A stretch of 64,000 bases of DNA from Pseudomonas sp. JQ170C (GTDB taxonomy: Bacteria; Pseudomonadota; Gammaproteobacteria; Pseudomonadales; Pseudomonadaceae), in the NCBI RefSeq assembly GCF_035581345.1, contig NZ_CP141608.1, positions 1,754,001 through 1,818,000 of the forward strand, read 5' to 3'. Both the position numbers and the translations under genes were made by a program. Below are positions 36,420 to 48,842 of the stretch, one piece after another (within the stretch, counting starts at the first letter, position 1; the number at the start of each line of letters is the position of its first letter). Below the pieces are notes generated by a model that was given only the letters and a program-made list of their open reading frames with translations, searched no databases and had not been told where the DNA came from.

Positions 36420-38192
36420 ATGGCTAACATTCCAACGATTTCATTCGACGCCATCATCATCGGTGGTGGCGGTGCTGGCATGCGCGCTGCGCTGCAGCTG
36501 GCTCAGGGCGGTCACAAGACTGCCGTGATCACCAAGGTGTTCCCGACCCGTTCGCACACTGTATCGGCCCAGGGTGGCATCACCTGCGCCATCGCTTCGG
36601 CCGACCCGAACGATGACTGGCGCTGGCACATGTACGATACCGTCAAGGGTTCCGACTACATCGGTGACCAGGACGCTATCGAATATATGTGTCAAGAAGG
36701 CCCTGCAGCCGTATTCGAGCTGGATCACATGGGTCTGCCGTTCTCGCGTACCGAAACCGGCCGTATCTACCAGCGTCCATTCGGTGGTCAGTCCAAGGAC
36801 TACGGTAAAGGTGGCCAGGCCGCCCGTACCTGTGCAGCTTCCGACCGTACCGGTCACGCGCTGCTGCACACCCTGTACCAGGGCAACCTGAAGGCAGGCA
36901 CCACCTTCCTGAACGAGTACTACGCTGTTGACCTGGTGAAGAACCAGGAAGGCGCGTTCGTCGGTGTGATCGCTATCTGCATCGAAACCGGCGAAACCCT
37001 GTACATCAAGTCCAAGGCCACCGTATTGGCCACCGGCGGTGCAGGCCGTATCTACGCCTCCACCACCAACGCTCTGATCAACACCGGTGACGGTGTCGGC
37101 ATGGCGCTGCGTGCAGGCGTTCCGGTGCAAGACATCGAGATGTGGCAGTTCCACCCAACCGGCATCGCCGGCGCCGGTGTGCTGGTTACCGAAGGCTGCC
37201 GTGGTGAGGGTGGTTACCTCATCAACAAGCACGGCGAGCGTTTCATGGAGCGTTATGCGCCCAACGCCAAGGACCTTGCAGGTCGTGACGTTGTGGCCCG
37301 TTCCATGGTCAAAGAGATCATCGCCGGCAACGGCTGTGGCCCTGACGGCGACCACGTGATGCTCAAGCTCGACCACCTGGGTGAAGAAGTACTGCACAGC
37401 CGCCTGCCAGGCATCTGTGAACTGTCCAAGACCTTCGCTCACGTCGACCCTGTTGTCGCGCCAGTACCGGTCGTCCCAACCTGCCACTACATGATGGGCG
37501 GCGTTGCCACCAACATTCATGGCCAGGCAATGACCCAGGACGCCGATGGCGTAGATCAGATCATCCCTGGTCTGTTCGCGGTAGGTGAAGTGGCGTGCGT
37601 ATCGGTTCACGGTGCCAACCGTCTGGGCGGCAACTCGCTGCTCGACCTGGTGGTCTTCGGTCGTGCTGCCGGCCTGCACCTGGAAAAGGCGCTGACCGAC
37701 GGTATCGAATACCTCGACGCCAGCGACACCGACATCGATGTTGCCCTGAGCCGCCTGAACAAGCTCAACGAGCGCAACACCGGCGAAGACGTGGCTACCC
37801 TGCGTCGCGAGCTGCAAAGCTGCATGCAGAACTACTTCGGTGTATTCCGTACTGGCGAATACATGCAGAAGGGTATCGAGCAACTGGCCCAGCTGCGCGA
37901 GCGTATCGCCAACGTCAAGATCAACGACAAGTCCCAGGCCTTCAACACCGCGCGTATCGAAGCGCTGGAGCTGCAGAACCTGCTGGAAGTCGCTGAAGCC
38001 ACTGCAATTGCTGCAGAAGTCCGTAAAGAGTCCCGCGGCGCTCACGCCCGTGAAGACTTTGAAGACCGTGACGACGAAAACTGGCTGTGCCACACCCTGT
38101 ACTTCCCGGGCGAGAAGCGGGTTGCCAAGCGCGCTGTCAACTTCGCGCCGAAAACCGTACCGGCGTTCGAGCCAAAAGTCCGGACTTACTAA
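36420..38192 (+). CDS. sdhA: Succinate dehydrogenase flavoprotein subunit
   Basis: Catalytic subunit of 590 residues oxidising succinate to fumarate. The nucleotide fold is [16 protein letters not shown], the covalent-FAD histidine lies in [11 protein letters not shown], and the substrate region is [22 protein letters not shown]. The [19 protein letters not shown] stretch near residue 400 completes the family pattern. Codon use is strongly biased, in keeping with high expression. Confidence 0.98.
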   Translation: MANIPTISFDAIIIGGGGAGMRAALQLAQGGHKTAVITKVFPTRSHTVSAQGGITCAIASADPNDDWRWHMYDTVKGSDYIGDQDAIEYMCQEGPAAVFELDHMGLPFSRTETGRIYQRPFGGQSKDYGKGGQAARTCAASDRTGHALLHTLYQGNLKAGTTFLNEYYAVDLVKNQEGAFVGVIAICIETGETLYIKSKATVLATGGAGRIYASTTNALINTGDGVGMALRAGVPVQDIEMWQFHPTGIAGAGVLVTEGCRGEGGYLINKHGERFMERYAPNAKDLAGRDVVARSMVKEIIAGNGCGPDGDHVMLKLDHLGEEVLHSRLPGICELSKTFAHVDPVVAPVPVVPTCHYMMGGVATNIHGQAMTQDADGVDQIIPGLFAVGEVACVSVHGANRLGGNSLLDLVVFGRAAGLHLEKALTDGIEYLDASDTDIDVALSRLNKLNERNTGEDVATLRRELQSCMQNYFGVFRTGEYMQKGIEQLAQLRERIANVKINDKSQAFNTARIEALELQNLLEVAEATAIAAEVRKESRGAHAREDFEDRDDENWLCHTLYFPGEKRVAKRAVNFAPKTVPAFEPKVRTY

Positions 38193-38204
38193 GGGGTGGT
38201 CGCT

Positions 38205-38909
38205 ATGTTGCAAGTCGAAGTCTATCGTTACAACCCCGATACCGACTCTGCGCCGAAAATGCAGACGTTCCAGGTCGATACCGGTGGCAAAGACCTGATG
38301 GTGCTGGATGTCTTGGCACTGATCAAAGAACAGGATGAAGGTTTCTCGTATCGTCGTTCTTGCCGCGAAGGTGTTTGCGGTTCCGACGGTATGAACATTA
38401 ACGGCAAGAACGGTCTGGCCTGCATCACGCCGCTGTCGGCAGTGGTCAAGCGTAACAAGCTGGTCGTCCGTCCGTTGCCTGGATTGCCGGTTATTCGTGA
38501 CCTGGTCGTCGATATGAGCATCTTCTACAAGCAGTACGAGAAGGTGAAGCCTTTCCTGCAGAACGACACGCCGGCTCCGGCCATCGAGCGTCTGCAGTCG
38601 CCTGAAGAGCGTGAAAAGCTGGACGGTCTGTACGAGTGCATCCTGTGCGCTTGCTGCTCGACGTCTTGCCCATCGTTCTGGTGGAACCCCGACAAGTTCC
38701 TCGGTCCAGCTGCACTGTTGCAAGCCTATCGCTTCCTGGCCGACAGCCGTGACACCAAGACCCAGGAGCGTCTGGCTTCGCTGGACGACCCGTTCAGTGT
38801 GTTCCGCTGCCGCGGAATCATGAACTGCGTAAACGTTTGCCCTAAAGGTCTGAACCCGACCAAGGCAATCGGTCACGTACGTAACATGCTGCTGCAAAGC
38901 GGTACCTGA
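38205..38909 (+). CDS. sdhB: Succinate dehydrogenase iron-sulfur subunit
   Basis: Electron-transfer subunit of 234 residues carrying three Fe-S clusters: the 2Fe-2S ligands in SCREGVCGSDGMNINGKN, then CILCACCSTSCPSFWW and CRGIMNCVNVCPKGLNP. The start at 38205 follows AAGGGG. It closes the sdh group ahead of the 245-bp gap to sucA. Confidence 0.98.
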   Translation: MLQVEVYRYNPDTDSAPKMQTFQVDTGGKDLMVLDVLALIKEQDEGFSYRRSCREGVCGSDGMNINGKNGLACITPLSAVVKRNKLVVRPLPGLPVIRDLVVDMSIFYKQYEKVKPFLQNDTPAPAIERLQSPEEREKLDGLYECILCACCSTSCPSFWWNPDKFLGPAALLQAYRFLADSRDTKTQERLASLDDPFSVFRCRGIMNCVNVCPKGLNPTKAIGHVRNMLLQSGT

Positions 38910-38940
38910 TTTTAAAGTGTTGTACCCGTAGCACGCCGAG

Positions 38941-38997
38941 GTGCGGGCCTTTGCCCGCACCAAGGTGAAACTCGAGCAAGGGCTCATAAAGCCCGAG
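38941..38997 (+). terminator. Two hairpins between sdhB and sucA, possible partial terminator
   Basis: GTGCGGGC/GCCCGCAC (38941-38948 with 38953-38960) is followed by a weaker stem GGGCT/AGCCC extended by GAG/CTC, then CTTTTA. They may weaken read-through from sdhB or stabilise the upstream message. I see no strong promoter for sucA in the remaining 38998-39154. Confidence 0.4.
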
Positions 38998-39154
38998 CTT
39001 TTACCTATGAAGATATGAGACCAGCAGGGGCTTCCGGGCTGGTACCCGGAAAATCTGTGGGATCCTTGGTGGCTTGGTTCGGTCGCTGCATTAGGACTTT
39101 TCCAGGCTTGCTGTGGCTCTCGCCGATCCGTCCCCTAACCGAGGGTGACCAAGC

Positions 39155-41986
39155 ATGCAAGAAAGCGTGATGCAGCGCATGTGGGAAAGCGCCCACCTTT
39201 CAGGTGGTAACGCTGCATATGTGGAAGAGCTCTACGAGCTCTACCTGCACGACCCTAACGCTGTGCCAGAAGAGTGGCGCACTTACTTCCAGAAGTTGCC
39301 CGCCGAAGGCAGCACCGCTACCGATGTATCGCACTCTACAATCCGCGACCATTTCGTACTGCTGGCAAAGAACCAGCGCCGCGCCCAACCGGTTTCCGCC
39401 GGGAGCGTGAGCAGTGAACACGAGAAGAAGCAGGTTGAAGTATTGCGTCTGATCCAGGCCTACCGTATGCGCGGCCACCAAGCCGCTAAGCTCGACCCCC
39501 TGGGGTTGTGGCAGCGCCCTGCGCCAGTAGACCTGTCGATCAATCACTACGGCTTGACCAATGCCGATCTTGATACGACCTTCCGTGCCGGCGACCTGTT
39601 CATCGGCAAAGAGGAAGCGAGCCTACGCGAAATCTTCGACGCTTTGCAGCAGACATATTGCCGCACCATTGGCGCCGAATTCACCCACATCGTCGACTCC
39701 GAGCAGCGCAGCTGGTTCCAGCAGCGTCTGGAGAGCGTTCGTGGGCGCCCGGCTTTCTCGGCAGATATCCAAAGCCACCTGCTCGAGCGTGTGACCGCAG
39801 CAGAAGGCCTGGAGAAATACCTGGGTACCAAATACCCGGGCACCAAGCGTTTCGGCCTGGAAGGCGGCGAAAGCCTGATTCCGATGCTGGACGAACTGAT
39901 TCAGCGTTCCGGTTCCTACGGCACCAAGGAAGTTGTGATCGGTATGGCCCACCGTGGCCGTCTGAACGTGCTGGTCAACACCTTCGGCAAGAACCCGCGC
40001 GATCTGTTCGACGAGTTCGAAGGCAAGAAGAAGGTCGAACTGGGTTCCGGTGACGTTAAGTATCACCAGGGCTTCTCGTCCAACGTGATGACTGCCGGCG
40101 GCGAAGTCCACCTGGCCATGGCGTTCAACCCTTCGCACCTGGAAATTGTCTCGCCAGTGGTAGAAGGTTCGGTACGTGCCCGTCAGGATCGTCGCAACGA
40201 TTCCGTTGGTGACAAGGTTCTGCCGATCTCCATCCACGGTGACGCTGCGTTCGCAGGTCAGGGCGTGGTCATGGAAACCTTCCAGATGTCGCAGACCCGC
40301 GGTTTCAAGACCGGCGGTACCGTGCACATCGTGATCAACAACCAGGTTGGTTTCACCATCAGCAACCCGCTGGACTCGCGTTCCACCGAGTACTGCACCG
40401 ACGTCGCCAAGATGATCCAGGCGCCGATCCTGCACGTAAACGGTGACGATCCTGAAGCGGTGCTGTTCGTGACCCAGCTGGCCGTCGACTACCGCATGCA
40501 GTTCAAGCGTGACGTGGTTATCGACCTGGTCTGCTACCGCCGTCGCGGCCACAACGAGGCCGACGAGCCGAACGGCACCCAGCCGTTGATGTACCAGCAG
40601 ATCTCCAAGCAGCGCACCACTCGCGAGCTGTATGCCGACAGCCTGATCCAGTCGGGTCGTCTTGACCTGGATCGCGTCCAGGCCAAGGTCGACGAGTACC
40701 GCAATGCCTTGGACAACGGCCTGCATGTAGTGAAGAGCCTGGTCAAAGAGCCGAACAAAGAGCTGTTCGTCGATTGGCGTCCGTACCTGGGCCATGCCTG
40801 GACCGCGCGTCACGACACCCGCTTTGACCTCAAGACCCTGCAGGAACTGTCGGCCAAGCTGCTGGAACTGCCGGAAGGCTTCGTGGTTCAGCGTCAGGTC
40901 TCCAAGATCTACGAAGACCGCCAGAAGATGCAGGCCGGTGGCTTGCCGATCAACTGGGGTTACGCCGAAACCATGGCGTACGCCACCCTGGCGTTTGAAG
41001 GTCACCCGATTCGCATGACGGGTCAAGATATCGGTCGCGGCACTTTCTCTCACCGCCATGCGGTGTTGCACAACCAGAAAGATGCCAGCACCTACATCCC
41101 GTTGCAGAACCTCTATAAAGGCCAGCCACGTTTCGACCTGTACGATTCGTTCCTGTCTGAAGAAGCGGTACTGGCATTCGAGTATGGCTATTCGACCACC
41201 CAGCCAAACGCGCTGGTAATCTGGGAAGCCCAGTTCGGCGACTTCGCCAACGGTGCCCAGGTGGTTGTCGACCAGTTCATCACCAGTGGTGAGCACAAGT
41301 GGGGCCGTCTGTGCGGTCTGACCATGCTGCTGCCGCACGGTTATGAAGGGCAGGGGCCTGAGCACTCCTCGGCACGTCTGGAGCGTTACCTGCAGCTGTG
41401 CGCCGAGCACAACGTCCAGGTCTGCGTACCGACCACGCCGGCTCAGATCTACCACCTGCTGCGTCGCCAGGTCATCCGTCCGCTGCGTAAGCCGCTGATC
41501 GTACTGACGCCTAAGTCGCTGCTGCGCCACAAGCTGGCCATCTCGACCCTGGAAGAACTGGCCGAAGGCTCGTTCCAGACTGTGATCCCGGAAATCGATA
41601 CCCTCGATCCGAAAAAGGTCACTCGCCTGGTCCTGTGCAGCGGCAAGGTCTACTACGATCTGCTGGAAAAACGCCGTGCCGAAGGCCGCGAAGACATCGC
41701 CATCGTGCGTATCGAGCAGCTGTATCCATTCCCTGAGGACGATCTGGTCGAGATCCTCGCGCCGTACACCAATCTCAAAGATGTGGTGTGGTGCCAGGAA
41801 GAGCCGATGAACCAGGGCGCCTGGTACAGCAGCCAGCACCACATGCGCCGTATCCTGACCCGCCACAATAAAGAGCTGGTTCTGGAATACGCGGGCCGTG
41901 ATGCTTCGGCAGCGCCTGCTTGTGGCTACGCTTCGATGCACGCCGAGCAGCAGGAAAAACTGCTGCAAGATGCCTTCACTGTTTAA
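39155..41986 (+). CDS. sucA: 2-oxoglutarate dehydrogenase E1 component
   Basis: Thiamine-diphosphate enzyme of 943 residues that decarboxylates 2-oxoglutarate and transfers the succinyl group to SucB. The N-terminal E2-binding segment is MQRMWESAHLSGGNAAYVEE. Conserved active-site regions include GMAHRGRLNVLVN, NPSHLEIVSPVVEG and the TPP/Mg region VVIDLVCYRRRGHNEADEP. The length is typical. Only 42 bp separate it from sucB. Confidence 0.98.
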   Translation: MQESVMQRMWESAHLSGGNAAYVEELYELYLHDPNAVPEEWRTYFQKLPAEGSTATDVSHSTIRDHFVLLAKNQRRAQPVSAGSVSSEHEKKQVEVLRLIQAYRMRGHQAAKLDPLGLWQRPAPVDLSINHYGLTNADLDTTFRAGDLFIGKEEASLREIFDALQQTYCRTIGAEFTHIVDSEQRSWFQQRLESVRGRPAFSADIQSHLLERVTAAEGLEKYLGTKYPGTKRFGLEGGESLIPMLDELIQRSGSYGTKEVVIGMAHRGRLNVLVNTFGKNPRDLFDEFEGKKKVELGSGDVKYHQGFSSNVMTAGGEVHLAMAFNPSHLEIVSPVVEGSVRARQDRRNDSVGDKVLPISIHGDAAFAGQGVVMETFQMSQTRGFKTGGTVHIVINNQVGFTISNPLDSRSTEYCTDVAKMIQAPILHVNGDDPEAVLFVTQLAVDYRMQFKRDVVIDLVCYRRRGHNEADEPNGTQPLMYQQISKQRTTRELYADSLIQSGRLDLDRVQAKVDEYRNALDNGLHVVKSLVKEPNKELFVDWRPYLGHAWTARHDTRFDLKTLQELSAKLLELPEGFVVQRQVSKIYEDRQKMQAGGLPINWGYAETMAYATLAFEGHPIRMTGQDIGRGTFSHRHAVLHNQKDASTYIPLQNLYKGQPRFDLYDSFLSEEAVLAFEYGYSTTQPNALVIWEAQFGDFANGAQVVVDQFITSGEHKWGRLCGLTMLLPHGYEGQGPEHSSARLERYLQLCAEHNVQVCVPTTPAQIYHLLRRQVIRPLRKPLIVLTPKSLLRHKLAISTLEELAEGSFQTVIPEIDTLDPKKVTRLVLCSGKVYYDLLEKRRAEGREDIAIVRIEQLYPFPEDDLVEILAPYTNLKDVVWCQEEPMNQGAWYSSQHHMRRILTRHNKELVLEYAGRDASAAPACGYASMHAEQQEKLLQDAFTV

Positions 41987-42028
41987 TGCCATCGCGCACT
42001 AGAAACCGAATTTAAGGAACCACTGATA

Positions 42029-43249
42029 ATGGCTATCGAGATCAAAGCCCCTACTTTCCCGGAATCGGTTGCCGATGGCACCGTTGCCACCTGGCACAAG
42101 CAACCGGGCGAAGCCGTCAAGCGCGATGAGCTGATCGTAGACATCGAGACTGACAAGGTTGTCCTGGAAGTACTGGCTACCGCCGACGGCGTGCTGGGCG
42201 CAATCGTCAAGGGCGAGGGCGAGACCGTCCTGTCCGACGAAGTCCTGGGTTCGATCGAGGAGGGCGGTGTTGCTGCCGCTGCTCCAGCCGCTGCCGCCGC
42301 TCCGGCTGCCGCTGCTGCTCCAGCCGCCGCTGCTTCTGACGAAGACGCCATCGGCGCGCCAGCTGCCCGCAAGCTGGCCGAAGAGAACGGCATCGCCCTG
42401 AACAGCATCAAGGGCACCGGTAAAGACGGTCGCATCACCAAGGAAGACGTTGTAGCTGCCATCGAAGCGAAGAAATCCGCTCCGGCTGCCGCTCCAGCCG
42501 CCAAGCCTGCCGCTGCTGCTGCCGCGCCTGTTGTCGCCACTGGCGACCGCACCGAGAAGCGTGTACCGATGACTCGCGTACGTGCCACCGTTGCCAAGCG
42601 TCTGGTCGAAGCACAGTCGAACATGGCCATGCTGACCACCTTCAACGAAGTCGACATGACCGAAGTCATGGCCCTTCGCTCGAAGTACAAGGACCTGTTC
42701 GAGAAGACCCACAACGGCGTACGCCTGGGCTTCATGTCGTTCTTCGTCAAGGCTGCCACCGAAGCACTGAAGCGCTTCCCGGCTGTCAACGCCTCGATCG
42801 ACGGTTCGGACATCGTCTACCACGGTTACGCGGACATCGGCGTTGCCGTTTCCAGCGACCGTGGCCTGGTCGTGCCAGTTCTGCGTAACGCCGAGCTGAT
42901 GAGCCTGGCTGAAATCGAGAACGGCATCGCCACGTTCGGCAAGAAAGCCCGTGACGGCAAACTGTCGATCGACGAAATGACCGGTGGTACTTTCACCATC
43001 ACCAACGGTGGTACCTTCGGTTCGATGATGTCGACCCCGATCGTCAACCCGCCACAGGCCGCTATCCTGGGCATGCACAACATCATCCAGCGTCCTATGG
43101 CCGTTAACGGTCAGGTTGTGATCCGCCCGATGATGTACCTGGCGCTGTCCTACGATCACCGTCTGATCGACGGTAAAGAGGCCGTGACCTTCCTGGTGAC
43201 CATCAAGAACCTGCTGGAAGACCCGGCTCGTCTGCTGCTGGACATCTAA
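42029..43249 (+). CDS. sucB: Dihydrolipoamide succinyltransferase (E2)
   Basis: Core subunit of the 2-oxoglutarate dehydrogenase complex, 406 residues. It has a single lipoyl domain with Lys43 in [10 protein letters not shown], an Ala/Pro-rich linker, a peripheral-subunit-binding domain ([20 protein letters not shown]), a second Ala-rich linker, and a catalytic domain with active-site His in [27 protein letters not shown] stretch precedes the ATG. Confidence 0.98.
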   Translation: MAIEIKAPTFPESVADGTVATWHKQPGEAVKRDELIVDIETDKVVLEVLATADGVLGAIVKGEGETVLSDEVLGSIEEGGVAAAAPAAAAAPAAAAAPAAAASDEDAIGAPAARKLAEENGIALNSIKGTGKDGRITKEDVVAAIEAKKSAPAAAPAAKPAAAAAAPVVATGDRTEKRVPMTRVRATVAKRLVEAQSNMAMLTTFNEVDMTEVMALRSKYKDLFEKTHNGVRLGFMSFFVKAATEALKRFPAVNASIDGSDIVYHGYADIGVAVSSDRGLVVPVLRNAELMSLAEIENGIATFGKKARDGKLSIDEMTGGTFTITNGGTFGSMMSTPIVNPPQAAILGMHNIIQRPMAVNGQVVIRPMMYLALSYDHRLIDGKEAVTFLVTIKNLLEDPARLLLDI

Positions 43250-43255
43250 AAATAC

Positions 43256-43315
43256 AGCTGCAAGTTGCAAGCGCCCAGCTTCAAGTAGAAGCCGGTCGCC
43301 TTGCAGCTTGCAGCT
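43256..43315. repeat. Intergenic inverted repeat between sucB and lpdG
   Basis: AGCTGCAAGTTGCAAG (43256-43271) pairs with CTTGCAGCTTGCAGCT (43300-43315) with one mismatch. Short GCTTGCA / GCTTCAAG units are repeated around it and as TTTGAAGCTT at 43321-43330. It looks like a second, non-GGGGCAAGCC class of Pseudomonas REP element. Confidence 0.7.
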
Positions 43316-43332
43316 TGTGGTTTGAAGCTTAA

Positions 43333-44781
<1,449 letters not shown>

Positions 44782-44956
44782 ACAATAAGAAACCACGGCG
44801 GGCAGCCCGTCGTGAGTCTTGCGTGCATGACTCACCGCGGAACGTCCGCCGGACTCGAACTCCCGGAGCATACCGGGGGCAAGTGGTCACAGGTGGCGCG
44901 GCACTCTCCAAGAGCGCAGCGCCGAAGCGCAGTACCTAACGAAGACGGTAAAAAGC

Positions 44957-46123
44957 ATGAATCTTCACGAGTATCAGGGTAAGCAGCTGTTCGCTGAATA
45001 CGGCCTGCCAGTATCCAAGGGTTTCGCAGTCGACACCCCTGAAGCTGCAGCAGAAGCCTGCGACAAGATCGGTGGCACCGAGTGGGTTGTCAAAGCCCAG
45101 GTTCACGCCGGTGGTCGCGGTAAAGCGGGCGGCGTCAAGCTGGTTCGCAGCAAAGAAGACGCCAAGGCGTTCGCTGCGCAGTGGTTGGGCAAGCGTCTGG
45201 TGACTTACCAGACCGACGCCAACGGTCAGCCAGTGACCAAGATCCTGGTCGAATCCTGCACTGACATCGCCAAAGAGCTGTACCTGGGCGCTGTAGTCGA
45301 CCGTTCGAGCCGTCGCATCGTGTTCATGGCCTCCACCGAAGGTGGCGTGGACATCGAGAAAGTCGCTCACGACACTCCTGAGAAGATCATCAAGGCTACT
45401 ATCGATCCACTGGTTGGCGCTCAGCCATTCCAGGGTCGTGAACTGGCTTTCCAGCTGGGTCTGGAAGGCAAGCAAGTTGCACAGTTCGCCAAGATTTTCG
45501 TAGGTCTGGCCAAGCTGTTCCAGGAACACGACCTGGCCCTGCTGGAAGTCAACCCGCTGGTCATCAAGGCCGACGGCGACCTGCACTGCCTCGATGCCAA
45601 GATCAACATCGACGCCAACGCAATGTACCGTCAGCCTAAGCTGAAAACCTTCCACGACCCGTCCCAGGACGATCCTCGTGAAGCCCACGCTGCCAGCTTC
45701 GAGCTGAACTACGTGGCACTGGAAGGCAACATCGGCTGCATGGTCAACGGTGCTGGCCTGGCCATGGGTACCATGGACATCGTCAACCTGCACGGCGGCA
45801 AGCCCGCCAACTTCCTCGACGTAGGTGGTGGTGCTACCAAAGAGCGCGTTACCGAAGCCTTCAAGATCATCCTGTCCGACAGCAATGTCGCGGCCGTTCT
45901 GGTCAACATCTTCGGCGGCATCGTTCGCTGCGACATGATTGCCGAAGGCATCATCGGCGCTGTGAAAGAAGTCGGCGTTAAAGTACCGGTTGTTGTTCGC
46001 CTGGAAGGTAACAACGCTGAACTGGGTGCTAAAGTATTGGCAGAAAGCGGTTTGAACATCATTGCTGCAACCAGCCTGACCGACGCTGCTCAACAAGTTG
46101 TCAAAGCTGCGGAGGGCAAGTAA
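44957..46123 (+). CDS. sucC: Succinyl-CoA synthetase beta subunit
   Basis: ATP-grasp subunit of 388 residues that makes ATP or GTP while cleaving succinyl-CoA with SucD. The N-terminus [19 protein letters not shown], the nucleotide region [19 protein letters not shown] and the C-terminal [18 protein letters not shown] are diagnostic. The 175-bp gap after lpdG contains two hairpins (near 44794-44814 and 44815-44834) without a T-run, so transcription probably continues. The last base of the stop is the first of the sucD ATG. Confidence 0.98.
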   Translation: MNLHEYQGKQLFAEYGLPVSKGFAVDTPEAAAEACDKIGGTEWVVKAQVHAGGRGKAGGVKLVRSKEDAKAFAAQWLGKRLVTYQTDANGQPVTKILVESCTDIAKELYLGAVVDRSSRRIVFMASTEGGVDIEKVAHDTPEKIIKATIDPLVGAQPFQGRELAFQLGLEGKQVAQFAKIFVGLAKLFQEHDLALLEVNPLVIKADGDLHCLDAKINIDANAMYRQPKLKTFHDPSQDDPREAHAASFELNYVALEGNIGCMVNGAGLAMGTMDIVNLHGGKPANFLDVGGGATKERVTEAFKIILSDSNVAAVLVNIFGGIVRCDMIAEGIIGAVKEVGVKVPVVVRLEGNNAELGAKVLAESGLNIIAATSLTDAAQQVVKAAEGK

Positions 46124-47007
46124 TGAGCGTCCTGATCAATAAAGACACCAAAGTCATCTGCCAGGGCTTCACCGGCTCGCAGGGTACTTTCCACTCCGAA
46201 CAAGCCATCGCCTACGGCACCAAGATGGTTGGCGGCGTGACCCCAGGCAAAGGCGGCACCACTCACCTGGGCCTGCCAGTGTTCAACACCGTTAAAGAAG
46301 CCGTTGAGGCTACCGGTGCTGACGCTTCGGTCATCTACGTTCCGGCTCCTTTCTGCAAAGACTCGATCCTGGAAGCAGCCTTCGGCGGCATCAAGCTGAT
46401 CGTCTGCATCACCGAAGGCATTCCTACCCTGGACATGCTGGATGCCAAGGTCAAGTGCGACGAGCTGGGTGTTACCCTGATCGGCCCTAACTGCCCAGGC
46501 GTCATCACTCCGGGCGAGTGCAAGATCGGCATCATGCCAGGTCACATCCACTTGCCAGGCAAGGTCGGTATCGTGTCGCGTTCCGGCACCCTGACCTATG
46601 AAGCTGTCAAGCAGACCACTGACGCCGGTTTCGGTCAGTCGACCTGTGTTGGTATCGGTGGTGACCCGATTCCAGGCTCCAACTTCATCGACATCCTGAA
46701 GCTGTTCCAGGAAGACCCGAAGACCGAAGCGATCGTCATGATCGGTGAGATCGGCGGTTCGGCTGAAGAAGAAGCGGCTGCCTACATCAAGGCCAACGTT
46801 ACCAAGCCTGTAGTTTCCTACATCGCTGGTGTGACCGCTCCTGCGGGCAAGCGTATGGGCCACGCTGGCGCCATCATCTCCGGCGGCAAAGGCACTGCAG
46901 ACGAGAAGTTCGCTGCACTGCAAGACGCTGGTGTGAAAACCGTGCGTTCGCTGGCAGACATCGGCAAGGCCCTGGCCGAGCTGACTGGCTGGGAAGTGAA
47001 GAAGTAA
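46123..47007 (+). CDS. sucD: Succinyl-CoA synthetase alpha subunit
   Basis: CoA-binding and phosphohistidine subunit of 294 residues. The N-terminal Rossmann domain starts [18 protein letters not shown]. The phosphorylated His is in [39 protein letters not shown] is conserved. Last gene of the citric-acid-cycle block, followed by a UUCG-loop hairpin. Confidence 0.98.
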   Translation: MSVLINKDTKVICQGFTGSQGTFHSEQAIAYGTKMVGGVTPGKGGTTHLGLPVFNTVKEAVEATGADASVIYVPAPFCKDSILEAAFGGIKLIVCITEGIPTLDMLDAKVKCDELGVTLIGPNCPGVITPGECKIGIMPGHIHLPGKVGIVSRSGTLTYEAVKQTTDAGFGQSTCVGIGGDPIPGSNFIDILKLFQEDPKTEAIVMIGEIGGSAEEEAAAYIKANVTKPVVSYIAGVTAPAGKRMGHAGAIISGGKGTADEKFAALQDAGVKTVRSLADIGKALAELTGWEVKK

Positions 47008-47032
47008 GCCTCGGCTGACACTTCGCTCCAGC

Positions 47033-47062
47033 CACAAAGGCCACCTTCGGGTGGCCTTTGTG
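47033..47062 (+). terminator. Hairpin terminator after sucD
   Basis: A 13-bp perfect stem (CACAAAGGCCACC with GGTGGCCTTTGTG) closed by a TTCG tetraloop lies 26 bases past the sucD stop. The trailing T-run is weak, so it may also act as a 3' stabiliser. Confidence 0.75.
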
Positions 47063-47339
47063 CTTACTGGCTGTAACTATCGTCAGTCATTGGTTGTACT
47101 AGGTAGTACCTTTTAAGCGTGTCATCCACGCGACAAACACATGCGCACATCGGACACCTCGTCAGTCTGCGGTGCGTAGCTGGTGCAACTTGGTTACACT
47201 GTCTCCACTTTCGTGTCGGCACCCCAAAAGGGTTCGGGCATGCTTTAAAGGGCCGGTCTCATCGGACGGGCTACATTTTCCCTCACCCAAGGGGAAATCC
47301 CTCTCTAAATCCCGATTTCAGAAGTGTGGTATTTCCTTA
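47063..47339 (+). other. Leader/promoter region of brnQ
   Basis: 277 bp without a gene. TTGGTTACACT at 47190-47200 offers a -10-like TACACT but no matching -35. A short stem TTTTCCC/GGGGAAA lies at about 47276-47298. The brnQ ATG has no purine-rich ribosome site directly ahead (TATTTCCTTA), so leader structure may govern translation. Confidence 0.3.
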
Positions 47340-48653
47340 ATGAAAGTGTTGAAAGGCCAGGACATCCTGGCGCTTGGTTTTATGACGTTCGCGTTGTTCG
47401 TCGGTGCGGGCAATATCATTTTCCCGCCGATCGTCGGCCTGCATTCCGGTCCTCATGTCTGGATGGCCGCGCTGGGCTTTCTGATCACAGCGGTAGGCCT
47501 GCCGGTCATCACCGTGGTCGCCCTGGCCAAGGTCGGTGGTGGTATGGACGCGCTTACCAGCCCCATCGGTAAAGTCGCAGGTGGCCTCTTGGCTGCAGTC
47601 TGCTACTTGTCGGTCGGCCCGCTGTTTGCCACCCCGCGTACTGCGACGGTCTCCTTTGAAGTAGGCGTGGCACCACTGACGGGTGAAAGCCCGACAGCGC
47701 TGTTCATCTACAGCCTGGTGTACTTCGTGGTCGTGCTGGCAGTGTCGATGTACCCCGGCAAGCTGCTGGATACCGTGGGTCGTTTCCTGGCGCCGCTGAA
47801 GATCATTGCCCTGGCTGCGCTGGGCATTGCCGCCTTCATGCTGCCGGCCGGGACCACCGGTGACGCAGAGCCTGCCTACCAGGCCTCGGCGTTCTCCCAA
47901 GGTTTCATCAATGGCTACCTGACCATGGACACCCTGGGCGCGCTGGTATTCGGCATTGTCATCGTCAACGCCATCCGTTCCCGTGGTGTCGAGTCGCCCA
48001 GGCTGATCACCCGCTATGCCATCATTGCCGGCCTCATTGCCGGTGTCGGCCTGGCGCTGGTGTACATCAGCCTGTTCCGCCTGGGGGCCAGCAGCCACGA
48101 GATCGCCGCTGGTGCGACCAATGGCGCGGCGGTGTTGCATGCGTATGTACAGCACACCTTCGGTTCCTTGGGCAGCGGCTTCCTTGCCGTGCTGATTGCC
48201 CTGGCGTGCCTGGTAACGGCAGTGGGCCTGACCTGCGCCTGTGCCGAGTACTTCAGTCAGGTGTTGCCACTGTCCTACCGCACCCTGGTGGTGATCCTGT
48301 GCGGCTTCTCGCTGCTGATCTCCAACCTGGGCCTGACCAAGCTGATCATGTTCTCGATCCCGGTACTGACGGCGATTTACCCGCCGTGCATCGTGGTGGT
48401 GGGCCTGAGCTTCTGTAAGGAACTGTGGAACTCGCAAGTGCGCATCCTCGCACCGGTCATGGCAGTTTCGCTGCTGTTCGGCATGGTCGATGCCATCAAG
48501 GGCACCAGCCTTGCGTCCATGCTGCCGGATGCCTTGTCGCACCTGCCGCTGAGCGAGCAGGGTCTGGCCTGGCTGGTTCCCTCGGTTGTGACTCTGGCCG
48601 TGGCCGTGGTCTGCGACCGTATGCTGGGCAAGCCGCGCGAAGCGCTGGCCTGA
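47340..48653 (+). CDS. brnQ: Branched-chain amino acid transport system II carrier protein
   Basis: Na+ or H+ coupled symporter for Leu, Ile and Val, 437 residues with about twelve helices. The N-terminus [20 protein letters not shown] and the early [15 protein letters not shown] are BrnQ hallmarks, and [17 protein letters not shown] follows. The start at 47340 fits the family; in-frame upstream codons have no conserved residues. Single gene between two terminators. Confidence 0.93.
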   Translation: MKVLKGQDILALGFMTFALFVGAGNIIFPPIVGLHSGPHVWMAALGFLITAVGLPVITVVALAKVGGGMDALTSPIGKVAGGLLAAVCYLSVGPLFATPRTATVSFEVGVAPLTGESPTALFIYSLVYFVVVLAVSMYPGKLLDTVGRFLAPLKIIALAALGIAAFMLPAGTTGDAEPAYQASAFSQGFINGYLTMDTLGALVFGIVIVNAIRSRGVESPRLITRYAIIAGLIAGVGLALVYISLFRLGASSHEIAAGATNGAAVLHAYVQHTFGSLGSGFLAVLIALACLVTAVGLTCACAEYFSQVLPLSYRTLVVILCGFSLLISNLGLTKLIMFSIPVLTAIYPPCIVVVGLSFCKELWNSQVRILAPVMAVSLLFGMVDAIKGTSLASMLPDALSHLPLSEQGLAWLVPSVVTLAVAVVCDRMLGKPREALA

Positions 48654-48714
48654 GAATCGACCCGAGCCCGGCGCAGGCCACAAGCCATTGCGCGCCGGGC
48701 GGGGTAGATTCCCG

Positions 48715-48746
48715 AGCCCCGTATCCGAAAGGATGCGGGGCTTTTT
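48715..48746 (+). terminator. Terminator after brnQ
   Basis: The stem AGCCCCG-ATCC with GGAT-CGGGGCT is closed by a GAAA tetraloop and followed by T5. Position 62 bases past the stop. Confidence 0.9.
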
Positions 48747-48842
48747 CGTTTCTGGGGTAAAGACGTGCCTTTTTTCAGGGATAAGCGTCGAAAGGCGGTC
48801 AATGCGCTTTACTGTGCACGAAACCATTTACCGGAACCTTGA

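Noticed and set aside
36441..38987. Minus-strand open frame of 848 codons
   Set aside because: Antisense to sdhA and sdhB, whose FAD and Fe-S motifs are unmistakable on the plus strand.
39623..41992. Minus-strand open frame of 789 codons
   Set aside because: Antisense to sucA; no recognisable protein features.
44782..44956. Possible terminator between lpdG and sucC
   Set aside because: Two hairpins are present but neither is followed by a T-run, and the genes act in one pathway on one strand, so read-through is more likely.
47172..47200. Sigma-70 promoter for brnQ
   Set aside because: TACACT could serve as a -10, but the hexamer 17 bp upstream (GTGCGT) does not resemble TTGACA, so I report only the leader region.
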